Positions 8,076 to 16,054 of a stretch of 64,000 nt of DNA are shown piece by piece (position 1 is the stretch's first letter; each line of letters starts with the position of its first letter). The DNA comes from Chryseobacterium sp. JAH (lineage in GTDB: Bacteria; Bacteroidota; Bacteroidia; Flavobacteriales; Weeksellaceae), in NCBI RefSeq assembly GCF_001507335.1, contig NZ_LMAH01000010.1, positions 1-64,000 on the forward strand, read 5' to 3'. The position numbers were made by a program, and so were the translations under genes. The notes beneath the pieces are model-generated. The model saw only the letters and a program-made list of their open reading frames with translations. It did not search any database and was not told the origin of the DNA.

Positions 8076-10472
8076 ATCAGAGACCCAAATCCTAATAATG
8101 TAATTTATCAGTACGGAAGCAATACGGCAGGTAATAATGCCGGAAAGCTAATTACAAAAACTGATGGAACAGGAGATGCTGTTTATAAATATGGCAGAAT
8201 GGGCGAAGTAATTTCGGAATTAAGAATTGTTAGGGGACATCATATTCCTGAAATGTATTTCAAGACCTATTTCAACTATGACAGTTGGAATCGTATTACA
8301 AAGATTAAGTATCCGGATGATGAAATTGTTTCATATCATTATAATTTTGGTGGTAATCTTAAATCTGTCAATAATAATTATGGGGAAACTTATATTGAAA
8401 ATATAAATTATGATGATCTTGAGCAACTTGCCAATATTTACAATGGGAATGGAACTTTTGCTACATATACTTATGATCAAAACAACAGAAGATTAGATTC
8501 TTATAAATTATCTAATCAGGTATTGGGTAGCACAATGCTGTATAATTCATATCTATATGATGAGCATGCTAATATTACTACGATTAACAATCAGGCACTG
8601 GCATTACAGAATGGCATGGGTGGAGCATTTAAATTAGATTTAAGCTATGATACTCTCAACAGATTGATAGGAACCGTGACGAGTTCGGAAGTATTTTGGT
8701 ATCCGGATAGAGTTCCAGATGGGACAGTTTATATTTTACCTTCCACAAGTCTTATTCCTTCAACCTATCAGCTTGAAATGAAATATAATAATGTAGGGGG
8801 TATCACGCAAAAAATACAGCACCATGAAAGAGATCAGCAGGTTGTCCATGAAAATACGTATGATAATAAATATGAGTATGTACAGAATACCCATAAATTA
8901 GAAAAAGTCAGTGATGCTTTAACAGGTAACGGTGAAACTTTCGAGTACGATTTTAATGGTAATGCAGTAAATCACAATGACAATGCAGGAACTAAAAGAA
9001 TGTATTGGGACGAACAGGAGCGCCTTAAAGCTTTTTACAATGATAATAGCGGAACCTATCAATATTATTCATACGATGATAAAGGAGAAAAGGTCATTAA
9101 ATACGGACTGGAAGCTCCTTCGCAACTCTACCAAAATGGAGCGCCATTGAATCCCGACGAATTAAGACTTTTTGAATATAAAATATATCCGAATCCATAT
9201 GTAACGGTTAGCTCAACCGGACAGTATACCAAGCATTATTTTGAAGGATCTAAGCGATTTGCCAGCAGACTGATGGATGGAGCTGTGAGATTTGAAGATC
9301 CTGCAGTATTGTATTCTAGCAGAACGACTGATGACAAACCATCCACAAAACCTGCTGATTCAAAGTCTGATTTTGAGAAATATCTTGAAAAGGCAGGTCT
9401 GAGTAATGGTGTTGCATTGGAATTGCGTGAAAGACCATGGAGTCCAGATTTATACTACTTACATGGAGACCATTTAGGAACAGCCTCATTTGTAACCAAT
9501 TCTCAGGCAGAAGCAACTCAATTTTTCTTAAATTTACCTTTTGGAGAAACAATGATCGAGCAGATGGATGGCACCTATGATAATCCGTTTAAATTCAATG
9601 CAAAAAAATTGGACGATGATACGGGCTTGTATTACTACGGAGCAAGGTATTACAACCCAAGATTGAGTATTTGGTATGGTGTTGACCCGTTAGCTGAGCA
9701 AATGCCAAGTTGGTCGCCTTATTCTTATACGTTTGATAATCCTGTTCGTTATGTAGATCCTACTGGAATGATAGCAGAAGATTGTCCAAAATGTCCTAAT
9801 CCTCAAAAAGCGGACGAATCTCGCTATGGTTCTGATGGAAAATATTATACTGCTACAGAAGTAAGCGAGGGCTCGTCAGAACTAGAATGGTTAAGAACAG
9901 AGAGTATTCAAGAAGTCAAAATAAAATCGTCGGAAAAGGCTCAAGCCAACTATAATTATAGACAAGCAAGTTATAGGTTACGAGATGCTGAAGCAAAGGC
10001 GTTTGGTATGTATGCTTTTGGAATTACAGTTGGTGGAAGTATAGGAAATGCAACTCAGTCACTTTCTCTAGCATTTAATTTTGGTACGGGACAGGCTAAA
10101 ATATTTCACACTTCCGGAGCAAAAGCAGGACTGCCAAGCCTTGATGCGGGAGTTTCATTATTCCAAATGAATGCATTTGGTGAGAAAGATGGATCTAAAT
10201 ATACAAATGTTTTTGAAGGTGCTACAGAGTATTCTACAGAAGTTTCAGGTTCATATTTCATTGGAGGTTCTCACAGTTTTAGCACAGGTAAAAATGGCCT
10301 TATGCGATCGGCTTATGGAACTCAATCTACCAGTATTAATGTAGGAGTTGGTTATGATGCAGGAGTTTCAAAAACATATACAACTGATATAACGCAAAAA
10401 GTTAATAATGCTCCATCAGCAATGGGGAAATGGCTTCGTACAAATATTAAGTATTCACCTCAATTTGATTAA
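8046..10472 (+). CDS. RHS-repeat protein, 5'-truncated, with C-terminal tip domain
   Basis: 808 codons of an RHS/YD-repeat polymorphic toxin. YD-type repeats fill roughly residues 20-460 (for example YNFGGNL, YTYDQNNRR). The RHS-associated core follows (YLHGDHLGTASF near 472, NLPFGET, DDTGLYYYGARYYNPRLS, ending at DPTG near 570). The variable tip (about 573-808) is Gly/Ser rich and beta-like; I do not recognise its activity. The first codon of the open frame is TTG at 8046, lying inside the IS3 remnant, and the first in-frame ATG is about 50 codons in. No signal peptide or N-terminal secretion part is present. RHS proteins are usually far longer, so this is a 5'-deleted gene, possibly unexpressed. 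A 113-aa immunity-like gene follows after 2 bp. Confidence 0.85.
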   Translation: MNIGDVRNPNIRDPNPNNVIYQYGSNTAGNNAGKLITKTDGTGDAVYKYGRMGEVISELRIVRGHHIPEMYFKTYFNYDSWNRITKIKYPDDEIVSYHYNFGGNLKSVNNNYGETYIENINYDDLEQLANIYNGNGTFATYTYDQNNRRLDSYKLSNQVLGSTMLYNSYLYDEHANITTINNQALALQNGMGGAFKLDLSYDTLNRLIGTVTSSEVFWYPDRVPDGTVYILPSTSLIPSTYQLEMKYNNVGGITQKIQHHERDQQVVHENTYDNKYEYVQNTHKLEKVSDALTGNGETFEYDFNGNAVNHNDNAGTKRMYWDEQERLKAFYNDNSGTYQYYSYDDKGEKVIKYGLEAPSQLYQNGAPLNPDELRLFEYKIYPNPYVTVSSTGQYTKHYFEGSKRFASRLMDGAVRFEDPAVLYSSRTTDDKPSTKPADSKSDFEKYLEKAGLSNGVALELRERPWSPDLYYLHGDHLGTASFVTNSQAEATQFFLNLPFGETMIEQMDGTYDNPFKFNAKKLDDDTGLYYYGARYYNPRLSIWYGVDPLAEQMPSWSPYSYTFDNPVRYVDPTGMIAEDCPKCPNPQKADESRYGSDGKYYTATEVSEGSSELEWLRTESIQEVKIKSSEKAQANYNYRQASYRLRDAEAKAFGMYAFGITVGGSIGNATQSLSLAFNFGTGQAKIFHTSGAKAGLPSLDAGVSLFQMNAFGEKDGSKYTNVFEGATEYSTEVSGSYFIGGSHSFSTGKNGLMRSAYGTQSTSINVGVGYDAGVSKTYTTDITQKVNNAPSAMGKWLRTNIKYSPQFD

Positions 10473-10474
10473 AA

Positions 10475-10816
10475 ATGAAACCGAAAATAAGTTTAATTGT
10501 ATGTTTAGTATTTGTGTTAATTTTCTTTATTTTCACAAATCGTATAGATAAGCAAAGTTTTGCAAAAAAATTAGCAGAGGAAGAGTGTATTATAGTTGTA
10601 GAAATTCCCCCTTTGTCATATACCTCTGTCACTTTTAGAACGAAAGGTTATGACCCTCTAACAAAGAAACCTTGTGAATGTAAACACTATAATAGGTGGT
10701 GGAGTTCCTATAAGAATGAGATAGTAGCAGGTGATACTATTGTGAAGAAGAAGGGCGAATTGGTTTTTAGTATTCATAAAAAAGATAGTATTATTAGCCA
10801 TAGGTATAAGCTATGA
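10475..10816 (+). CDS. Small membrane-anchored protein, putative RHS immunity
   Basis: 113 aa with one N-terminal transmembrane segment (about residues 5-22), then a short soluble domain with a Cys-x-Cys (CECKHY). It starts 2 bp after the RHS gene and ends at a strong terminator. The gene directly after a polymorphic-toxin tip is normally its immunity protein, which is the only ground for this call. I recognise no family. Confidence 0.6.
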   Translation: MKPKISLIVCLVFVLIFFIFTNRIDKQSFAKKLAEEECIIVVEIPPLSYTSVTFRTKGYDPLTKKPCECKHYNRWWSSYKNEIVAGDTIVKKKGELVFSIHKKDSIISHRYKL

Positions 10817-10827
10817 CAATAAAAAAA

Positions 10828-10855
10828 AATAAAGCGGAAAATTTTCCGCTTTATT
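10828..10855. terminator. Bidirectional terminator
   Basis: A perfect palindrome with core AAAGCGGAAAATTTTCCGCTTT is flanked by an A-run on the left and a T-run on the right. It serves both the plus-strand immunity-like gene and the converging minus-strand gene whose stop codon (10851-10853) lies inside it. Confidence 0.85.
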
Positions 10856-11178
10856 TTTTTGATACGATATCAAAATCTACTCTGTATGAAATTATCTTAA
10901 TAGTATCATTTTCTTTCTGCATTCTAAAATATTCTTTTGTCTGTGTAGAATCTCTTGTAACAAGATATGAAAGTTCGTATTTGGATATCGGATCTGATCC
11001 TTTAATTATTTGGGTCCAGCTATTGATAAGTTCAAAATCTTTAGTTTTCCCAAAATCATTATCTGTCTTATTTAAAATTTCTTTAAATTTCTTTTTATTT
11101 ACGTCCTTGAAAAACTCTATTATAGTCACAGCTTATAGTTAGATAAGGAAAAATTAGGAAGAATAAATACTTTTTCAT
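10851..11178 (-). pseudogene. Frameshifted small lipoprotein, putative immunity gene
   Basis: On the minus strand an ATG at 11178 opens a clean lipoprotein signal (MKKYLFFLIFPYLTISC). That frame stops 10 codons after the cysteine. The frame offset by +1 runs from a GTG at 11129 as a 92-codon body (start MTIIEFFKDVNKKK) down to a TAA in the terminator at 10851. The two pieces make one ordinary lipoprotein of about 108 aa if a single extra base near 11115-11130 is removed. I therefore read it as one gene broken by a 1-nt indel, or a sequencing error. Its place among RHS cassettes suggests an immunity function. Confidence 0.6.
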
Positions 11179-11334
11179 AGAGGATGAATTTTTTGAAAGC
11201 TAATATAACGAAAAGATTTAAATGAGAGTAAAATTCTTTTAAACCTACATGCTTAGCGATGAAAAATATCCAAAAAATATTGCTTAAGTTTTTTAGGTAG
11301 TTTTTAATTTATTCAGCTTTATTTTGCTAACATT

Positions 11335-11620
11335 AAAAAAAGATTTTCTAGCAGTCTGATAGATGGCACAATGGGATATGAAGATCCTTAAATCTTGTAG
11401 GACTGGGGATGAAAAATATTCTGCAAGCCTGCAGATGCAGAAACTGACTTCTAAAACTAATTAAAAAAACAACTGACATAGAAAAATAATTTGCCAGAGA
11501 TCATGCGATTTTTACTAGTATTATTACGTACACAGAGATCATTTAGGAGCACCAAACTACTTAACCAAAGAAATTACAGAACTTACTCAATTTTACCTAA
11601 ATTTACCATTCGGTGAGACC
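11335..11620 (+). pseudogene. Decayed RHS core upstream of the second tip
   Basis: Pieces of the RHS pre-core survive in broken frames. KRFSSSLIDGTMGYEDP followed by a stop (11338-11393) matches KRFASRLMDGAVRFEDP of the long RHS gene. KPADAETDF (about 11432-11457) matches KPADSKSDF. VHRDHLGAPNYLTKEI, then LTQFYLNLPFGET (about 11529-11620), matches the HGDHLG core. Stops and small deletions separate them. This is the degraded front of the cassette that continues as the open frame at 11621. Nothing recognisable lies between 11179 and 11335. Confidence 0.75.
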
Positions 11621-12481
11621 ATGGCAGAGCAGATGACCGGAGTTTATGACAATCCTTATAAATTCAATGCCAAGGAACTCGATAGTGATACAGGATTATA
11701 CTATTACGGAGCCAGATATTATAACCCTAGGTTAAGTGTATGGTATGGCGTTGATCCATTAGCTGGGAAGTATCCGAATTTATCCCCATATGTTTACACA
11801 GCAAATAATCCGATCAAATATATTGATCCAGATGGCAGAAGAATTATAATCTGGACGAAACGTGGAGATGGTTCATATACGAAAATTGAATATTCTTATA
11901 AAAAGAACAGGAATTATAAAGAATTATCTTATGGATATGAAAGAAATGCAATGAAACTTTTAGACCAAATGTATGAGGCAGGTGTCAATACAGATTTTAT
12001 AGATAAAGCTTCATCGAGTAAAAAAGATTTCAACATTATTAAGCCTACCATGGAAGGAAGAAATAGATATCGTAATATGATTGGTCTTTATGAAGGAAAA
12101 AAGAATCCTTCTGAAATGCAACATGTTGACCCAGAAAATAGTATTGGAACTATGTTTTGGGATGATGAAGCCGCTATTGATATTAAAGATGTCGGAGGAG
12201 GAAAAAAAGGAAGCTTATCTCCTGCAGGTGCAGGACTTCATGAAATTAATCATGGGGAAGAGGCATTTTTTAATCCTGTTGCTCATCAGACTAACACGGA
12301 AGTTGATAAAGAAACAGGTGAGCCTGTTGTTAAACCTCCTAAAGGTTTTCCCAATCAGGAAGAGTATCGAAATACAACAGAAACAAACGTGGAAGCAAAA
12401 AAAATGAAATTACCTGATGCTGAAAGAACAATTTATGGAGAAGGTACTTCTAGAAAAGTAAATGGTATTATAAAAAATTAA
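11621..12481 (+). CDS. Orphan RHS core end with HExxH metallopeptidase-like toxin tip
   Basis: 286 codons from an internal ATG. Residues 1-75 are the end of an RHS core (DSDTGLYYYGARYYNPRLSV, IKYIDPDG). The tip then carries a zincin motif, HEINH at residues 207-211 (AGLHEINHGEE), followed about 42 residues later by ETNVEAKK and LPDAERTIYGEG. This arrangement recalls HExxH effector peptidases of the M91/NleD kind, where a downstream Glu is the third zinc ligand. The upstream RHS sequence is broken, so the module is probably a displaced silent tip rather than a separately made protein. A lipoprotein gene follows after 5 bp. Confidence 0.7.
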   Translation: MAEQMTGVYDNPYKFNAKELDSDTGLYYYGARYYNPRLSVWYGVDPLAGKYPNLSPYVYTANNPIKYIDPDGRRIIIWTKRGDGSYTKIEYSYKKNRNYKELSYGYERNAMKLLDQMYEAGVNTDFIDKASSSKKDFNIIKPTMEGRNRYRNMIGLYEGKKNPSEMQHVDPENSIGTMFWDDEAAIDIKDVGGGKKGSLSPAGAGLHEINHGEEAFFNPVAHQTNTEVDKETGEPVVKPPKGFPNQEEYRNTTETNVEAKKMKLPDAERTIYGEGTSRKVNGIIKN

Positions 12482-12486
12482 TAATT

Positions 12487-12927
12487 ATGAAAAATCTTGG
12501 TAATATGCTTTTATTAATGATATCAATATCTTGCAGTTCGACTTTACAAAAAGTAATTTCTGATGATGACATTATTGTATATAAAAATTTAGATAACACA
12601 TTATTAATTGTGTCTCCCGAAATTTTTTTCGATAATGATGATATTTTGTCCGATATTTCTATTAAACAGATGAATAAATCTTATTACAAAGCGATGATTG
12701 ATACATTAAACAAATATGGAGTTAAGCAAGATGCATACAAAATTCCTCGCCCTTCTTATGCATTTGTCGCAAAAAATACTGATACTATCTATGCAACAAA
12801 CAACATGGATGAATGGTGGGTTATAAGAAATAATAAAAAAGAATTTATAACAGATAAAAACCAAAAGACGTTAGTGTTTTTACTGACGTATTCCAAGTTT
12901 TTTTGTTGTTCTAATGCATTAAAGTAA
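12487..12927 (+). CDS. Lipoprotein, putative immunity protein for the HExxH tip
   Basis: 146 aa with a lipoprotein signal ending at Cys16 (LMISISC). The mature part has no family I recognise. There is no Lys-Asp/Glu export signal after the cysteine, so it would stay on the periplasmic side. It starts 5 bp after the metallopeptidase-like tip, the usual position of an immunity gene, and a periplasmic location would fit an effector delivered there. Function is inferred from position only. Confidence 0.6.
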   Translation: MKNLGNMLLLMISISCSSTLQKVISDDDIIVYKNLDNTLLIVSPEIFFDNDDILSDISIKQMNKSYYKAMIDTLNKYGVKQDAYKIPRPSYAFVAKNTDTIYATNNMDEWWVIRNNKKEFITDKNQKTLVFLLTYSKFFCCSNALK

Positions 12928-13004
12928 TTAATAATTCCTTAAAAATCAACCCTATCATTAGAAATTATAATTGGATAAAAGACTCGAATAACAAATTTAT
13001 TTTT

Positions 13005-13160
13005 GCAGATACAATGATAGATCAGAAGGGTAAATCGGGTAGTCCTTGTAAGATTAATGCCAGGGAATTTGATGATAATATTGGTTTGCAATATTAATGA
13101 GTAAGATACTATAATTCGAGATTTTATCTAGTAGTGGATGGATCCCTTGGCAGTTATAAA
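13005..13160 (+). pseudogene. Third RHS core remnant
   Basis: In one frame the sequence reads ADTMIDQKG, CKINAREFDDNIGLQY, two stops, VRYYNSRFYLVVD. This aligns along its length with GETMIEQMDG, FKFNAKKLDDDTGLYYYGARYYNPRLSIWYG of the intact core. It is a decayed copy with no tip left. The rest of the gap 12928-13457 holds no gene I can support. Confidence 0.7.
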
Positions 13161-13449
13161 ATCTATTATCAAAAGTGGATTTTATGTAAAGTTTTAGTAA
13201 ACTGCGGTGTTTACCTCTGGGGAAATTAGAATCCTTCATTTATTATTATTTAAGGAAAAGTTGAGTCAGAATTGTTGAAAGTAAGCGAAGAACAGGCTTT
13301 TTAGTGCTATCGCAAATTAAGAGTTAGTCTTATTTTCTACAAACATCAAGATAATTTAGCATACATCTTTATAAATAATATTTGCGTTAATTTTTGAATG
13401 AGCGCAAATATTTTATTAGAAATTAATTTGGGGTAAAGTAAGTAATCAT

Positions 13450-13480
13450 TAATAAAAGAAGGATGCATTTTGCATCCTTC
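13450..13480 (-). terminator. Terminator of the DUF6520/MauE cluster
   Basis: A perfect 10-bp stem GAAGGATGCA/TGCATCCTTC with a 3-nt loop (13458-13480) is followed, on the minus strand, by TTTTATT. It lies 22 bp beyond the stop of the 13502 gene. Confidence 0.85.
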
Positions 13481-13501
13481 AATTTTATAAATCGACTTAA
13501 T

Positions 13502-13777
13502 TTATTGAATTTCAAACAGCTGATTCACACATGAAGTTCCACTGTTAATCTGGAAAAGTTCATGGTTTACCGAACCGTCATTCCAGGTACATACTGGTCC
13601 GACATCTGTAGTACAGCGCTTCTCTGTAAGGATACATTTTTCAGCAGGTGCCAAATCGTCGTAACGATATCCTTGCATTTCTGTTGTGCTTGATTTAAAA
13701 GCTGTTGTTGCATACGCACTTCCGGCACCCAATAAAAGGACTGCAACAGGCAATGCGATTTTTCTCATTTTTTTCAT
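13502..13777 (-). CDS. DUF6520-family small exported cysteine-containing protein
   Basis: 91 aa with a Sec signal peptide (KIALPVAVLLLGAGSAYATTA) and a mature part of about 65 residues carrying four cysteines (KCIL, RCTT, VCTW, SCVN). The N-terminus and cysteine spacing match the DUF6520 mini-proteins that are abundant in Chryseobacterium-like genomes, whose role is unknown. It lies 24 bp downstream of a MauE-like membrane protein. Four cysteines next to a disulfide-type membrane protein suggest, but do not show, that it is a substrate. Confidence 0.8.
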   Translation of the reverse strand: MKKMRKIALPVAVLLLGAGSAYATTAFKSSTTEMQGYRYDDLAPAEKCILTEKRCTTDVGPVCTWNDGSVNHELFQINSGTSCVNQLFEIQ

Positions 13778-13801
13778 GATGTTGAAATTTGATATTTTTG
13801 C

Positions 13802-15316
13802 CTACTCTTTTTTAAGGTTTTCGGCGTTTCCCTTGATGAAATGTTGAGACAAGTTCTGCGCAAAACGGTATCTCACAATTTCATTTCCTACCAATACGAT
13901 AAGGTATTGGTCAGCTATCTGAAACTGAATTTTTTTAATTTCTTTGGGTTTTGGAAGATAGAAGCTTCCGATGTATTTCTGCTCAAAAGTAGAGTACACA
14001 TCAATAACTGCTGAAGTATTCCACATTTCCCTGTTTTCATCCCGCCCGATCAAATTTGATTCATTAAATAATAGACCGTACTTCACTGCTGATTTTTTAT
14101 TAACTACTAATGGCGGATGGTTCATTTTTCTCCTGCCATCAGACAGTTCTGAAATGTTGATCTGTGGATGGCTGATGGTATCTATGGTCTTATGCGTTGC
14201 TTTAAGATTCATATCCCTGTCCATTACAATAATCTGATTTTTATAGTAATGAACATAGACCAATTGCTGATTATCGCAATCATAATGGAGTTGACCATCT
14301 GTTTCAAATACCGGATCTTTATGCTTTCGAAGGAGGTCGGGTTTGATTGATAAAGCTTGATCTGCTTTAGGAAATAATAGTCCCAAGGACTGCATCTTCA
14401 TTGGCTCAAAAAATGTACTTAACGCAAATGAATGTTGGTCGATGTTAATTAATTGACTAAAATATGCCTGGCCGTAACTCAATGTCTGAACTTCTTTTTC
14501 ACCCACATTTCCTTTATAAATTATAGGAACAGATCCATCATATAGATAATAATAAGATCCATTGACATGGAATTGTGCTCTCTTGAACTTGTACTCATGA
14601 GAATCGGGAACTACCTTTAATTCTTTTATATCATTGAGGTTAATATCTAGCGATGTCAATGTAAATGGGGTCGTGTAGTTTCCAAGATAAATTGAATCTT
14701 TGGAAGATCCTGCAAAATAATAGGAATTAAACCCGAGGTTGAATCGATCTTCTTCTTTGATCGGATGCTGAAAAAACCTTCTCGTAAAGTTATTTTCCTT
14801 CTTGATGATAAACTCCGATCTTTGATAGAGCCCAATGATTACAGCACTATTGATAATAGCTAATATAATCATCCAGACAATTGACTTGAACATATTTTTA
14901 TTATCACCAGTTCTCTGAAATACTATGGCAATAAAAGCAATTGCAACTGTTACCAAATTAAAGATCAAATGTGTTGTCCAATCCATCTTTTCCAAAATAC
15001 CACCACATGAACACGGAACAAATTCGCTGTAGTTCAGAATTAAGTATATATACACACTAAATGAAACCATTAGAACAAAAGAGCTGTATAGTCCGAGCCG
15101 CCTTGTTTTCTCAAATATTAAAAGAAAACTTACCAAAAGCTCTACTGCAAGGATTCCGTAAGAAACCATATTTGCATATGCACTTAACAAGGGCGACTGG
15201 GCAATCTGAATCTGAAAATTTTCAAAATCCATTATTTTACTTACTGTTGCGTAACAAAACAATAGGATGAAAAAATAACTGACGATTTCTACAAATCTTG
15301 TTTTAATGGTTTCCAT
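13802..15316 (-). CDS. MauE/DoxX-like membrane protein with C-terminal extracytoplasmic domain
   Basis: 504 aa. The first 135 residues form four transmembrane helices of the MauE/DoxX redox-associated type, with the CxC motif PCSCGG after helix three; one more helix lies at about 145-163. The remaining 340 residues form a soluble, probably periplasmic domain of short beta repeats (propeller-like). MauE is known from methylamine utilisation, where it acts with MauD in disulfide formation in the MauA subunit. Here no mau genes are present and the partners are DUF6520 and two very small proteins, so a role in thiol oxidation of small exported peptides is my inference. Confidence 0.75.
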   Translation of the reverse strand: METIKTRFVEIVSYFFILLFCYATVSKIMDFENFQIQIAQSPLLSAYANMVSYGILAVELLVSFLLIFEKTRRLGLYSSFVLMVSFSVYIYLILNYSEFVPCSCGGILEKMDWTTHLIFNLVTVAIAFIAIVFQRTGDNKNMFKSIVWMIILAIINSAVIIGLYQRSEFIIKKENNFTRRFFQHPIKEEDRFNLGFNSYYFAGSSKDSIYLGNYTTPFTLTSLDINLNDIKELKVVPDSHEYKFKRAQFHVNGSYYYLYDGSVPIIYKGNVGEKEVQTLSYGQAYFSQLINIDQHSFALSTFFEPMKMQSLGLLFPKADQALSIKPDLLRKHKDPVFETDGQLHYDCDNQQLVYVHYYKNQIIVMDRDMNLKATHKTIDTISHPQINISELSDGRRKMNHPPLVVNKKSAVKYGLLFNESNLIGRDENREMWNTSAVIDVYSTFEQKYIGSFYLPKPKEIKKIQFQIADQYLIVLVGNEIVRYRFAQNLSQHFIKGNAENLKKE

Positions 15317-15323
15317 AGTTTAT

Positions 15324-15488
15324 TTAGCCTTTATTGATTAATATCCACTGTACCTTTTTACCGCAGTATTCAGGCATTATTTCACCTTTTGATAAAAAAA
15401 TAGTTGTGGTGACATGACCCTTTAATTCCCATTCACCACTGATACTGCATTTTTTTCCTGACGATAAAATGATTTCCTTATGCTCCAT
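15324..15488 (-). CDS. 54-aa cysteine-containing peptide
   Basis: A short gene from ATG at 15488 to TAA at 15324, 7 bp before the MauE-like gene. The peptide has no signal sequence. It has Cys14 (GKKCSISGEW) and Cys42 (MPEYCGKKVQW), a TTT stretch, and alternating glycine and aromatic residues. The compact position between the lipoprotein and the MauE-like gene and the clean frame support it as real. I do not recognise a named family. Confidence 0.6.
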   Translation of the reverse strand: MEHKEIILSSGKKCSISGEWELKGHVTTTIFLSKGEIMPEYCGKKVQWILINKG

Positions 15489-15529
15489 GATCAACAGTCA
15501 TAAAATTTTTCAATTTTTTAGTTAAACTA

Positions 15530-15796
15530 TTAATTGTTACTAATGGTATCTTTGCGTATCCTCCAGTGTTGTTTGTCCCTTCTTGGTTCGTCATCATCAC
15601 CAGTGTCAGGATCAGCTACATCTGAATCTTTTGCAGTTGACCAATTTGCATCTTTTACTTCTACTTTTTCTGTTTTCAAACTGACAGGTTTTGTGTTTTC
15701 TTGAAACGTTTCCGAGTTTAAATCAGAATCTGATCTTTCGCACGACTGCATGAGTAATGCAGTAATTAAACTAAATATTGAGATATACTTTGTCAT
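15530..15796 (-). CDS. Small acidic lipoprotein
   Basis: 88 aa with a lipoprotein signal ending at Cys19 (LITALLMQSC). The mature part is short, hydrophilic and rich in Asp, Glu and Lys, with a DPDTGDDDEPRRDK patch, and is probably disordered. It is the first gene of the minus-strand cluster that runs through the 54-aa peptide and the MauE-like protein to DUF6520. I recognise no family. Confidence 0.7.
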   Translation of the reverse strand: MTKYISIFSLITALLMQSCERSDSDLNSETFQENTKPVSLKTEKVEVKDANWSTAKDSDVADPDTGDDDEPRRDKQHWRIRKDTISNN

Positions 15797-16054
15797 AATG
15801 TTTTAATGATTTTTAAAAAGTTATCCCGGCCGAGTTGTTTAGATATCTGGTTCGAAATTAGAATGATTAAACCCGTGGTAAAAGGGTTTGGTGGGATGAT
15901 GGATCATTCGAAAAGGTTTAATGGATACATTATTCCACTCAAAAACTCAATTATTATTTTGTGATTCAGAGCGTTATAGCAGAATGGTGTTTTAAGGCAC
16001 TGACTCTCGGATTACTTGTAAGAATTTGGTTAAATTTGGACTAATCATTATCAC

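Noticed and set aside
10813..11142. 109-codon plus-strand frame after the 113-aa gene
   Set aside because: It starts in the terminator and is antisense to the frameshifted lipoprotein, whose residue pattern is much more protein-like.
12081..12407. 108-codon frame overlapping the HExxH tip
   Set aside because: It is in another frame of the RHS tip and has no similarity or start context of its own.
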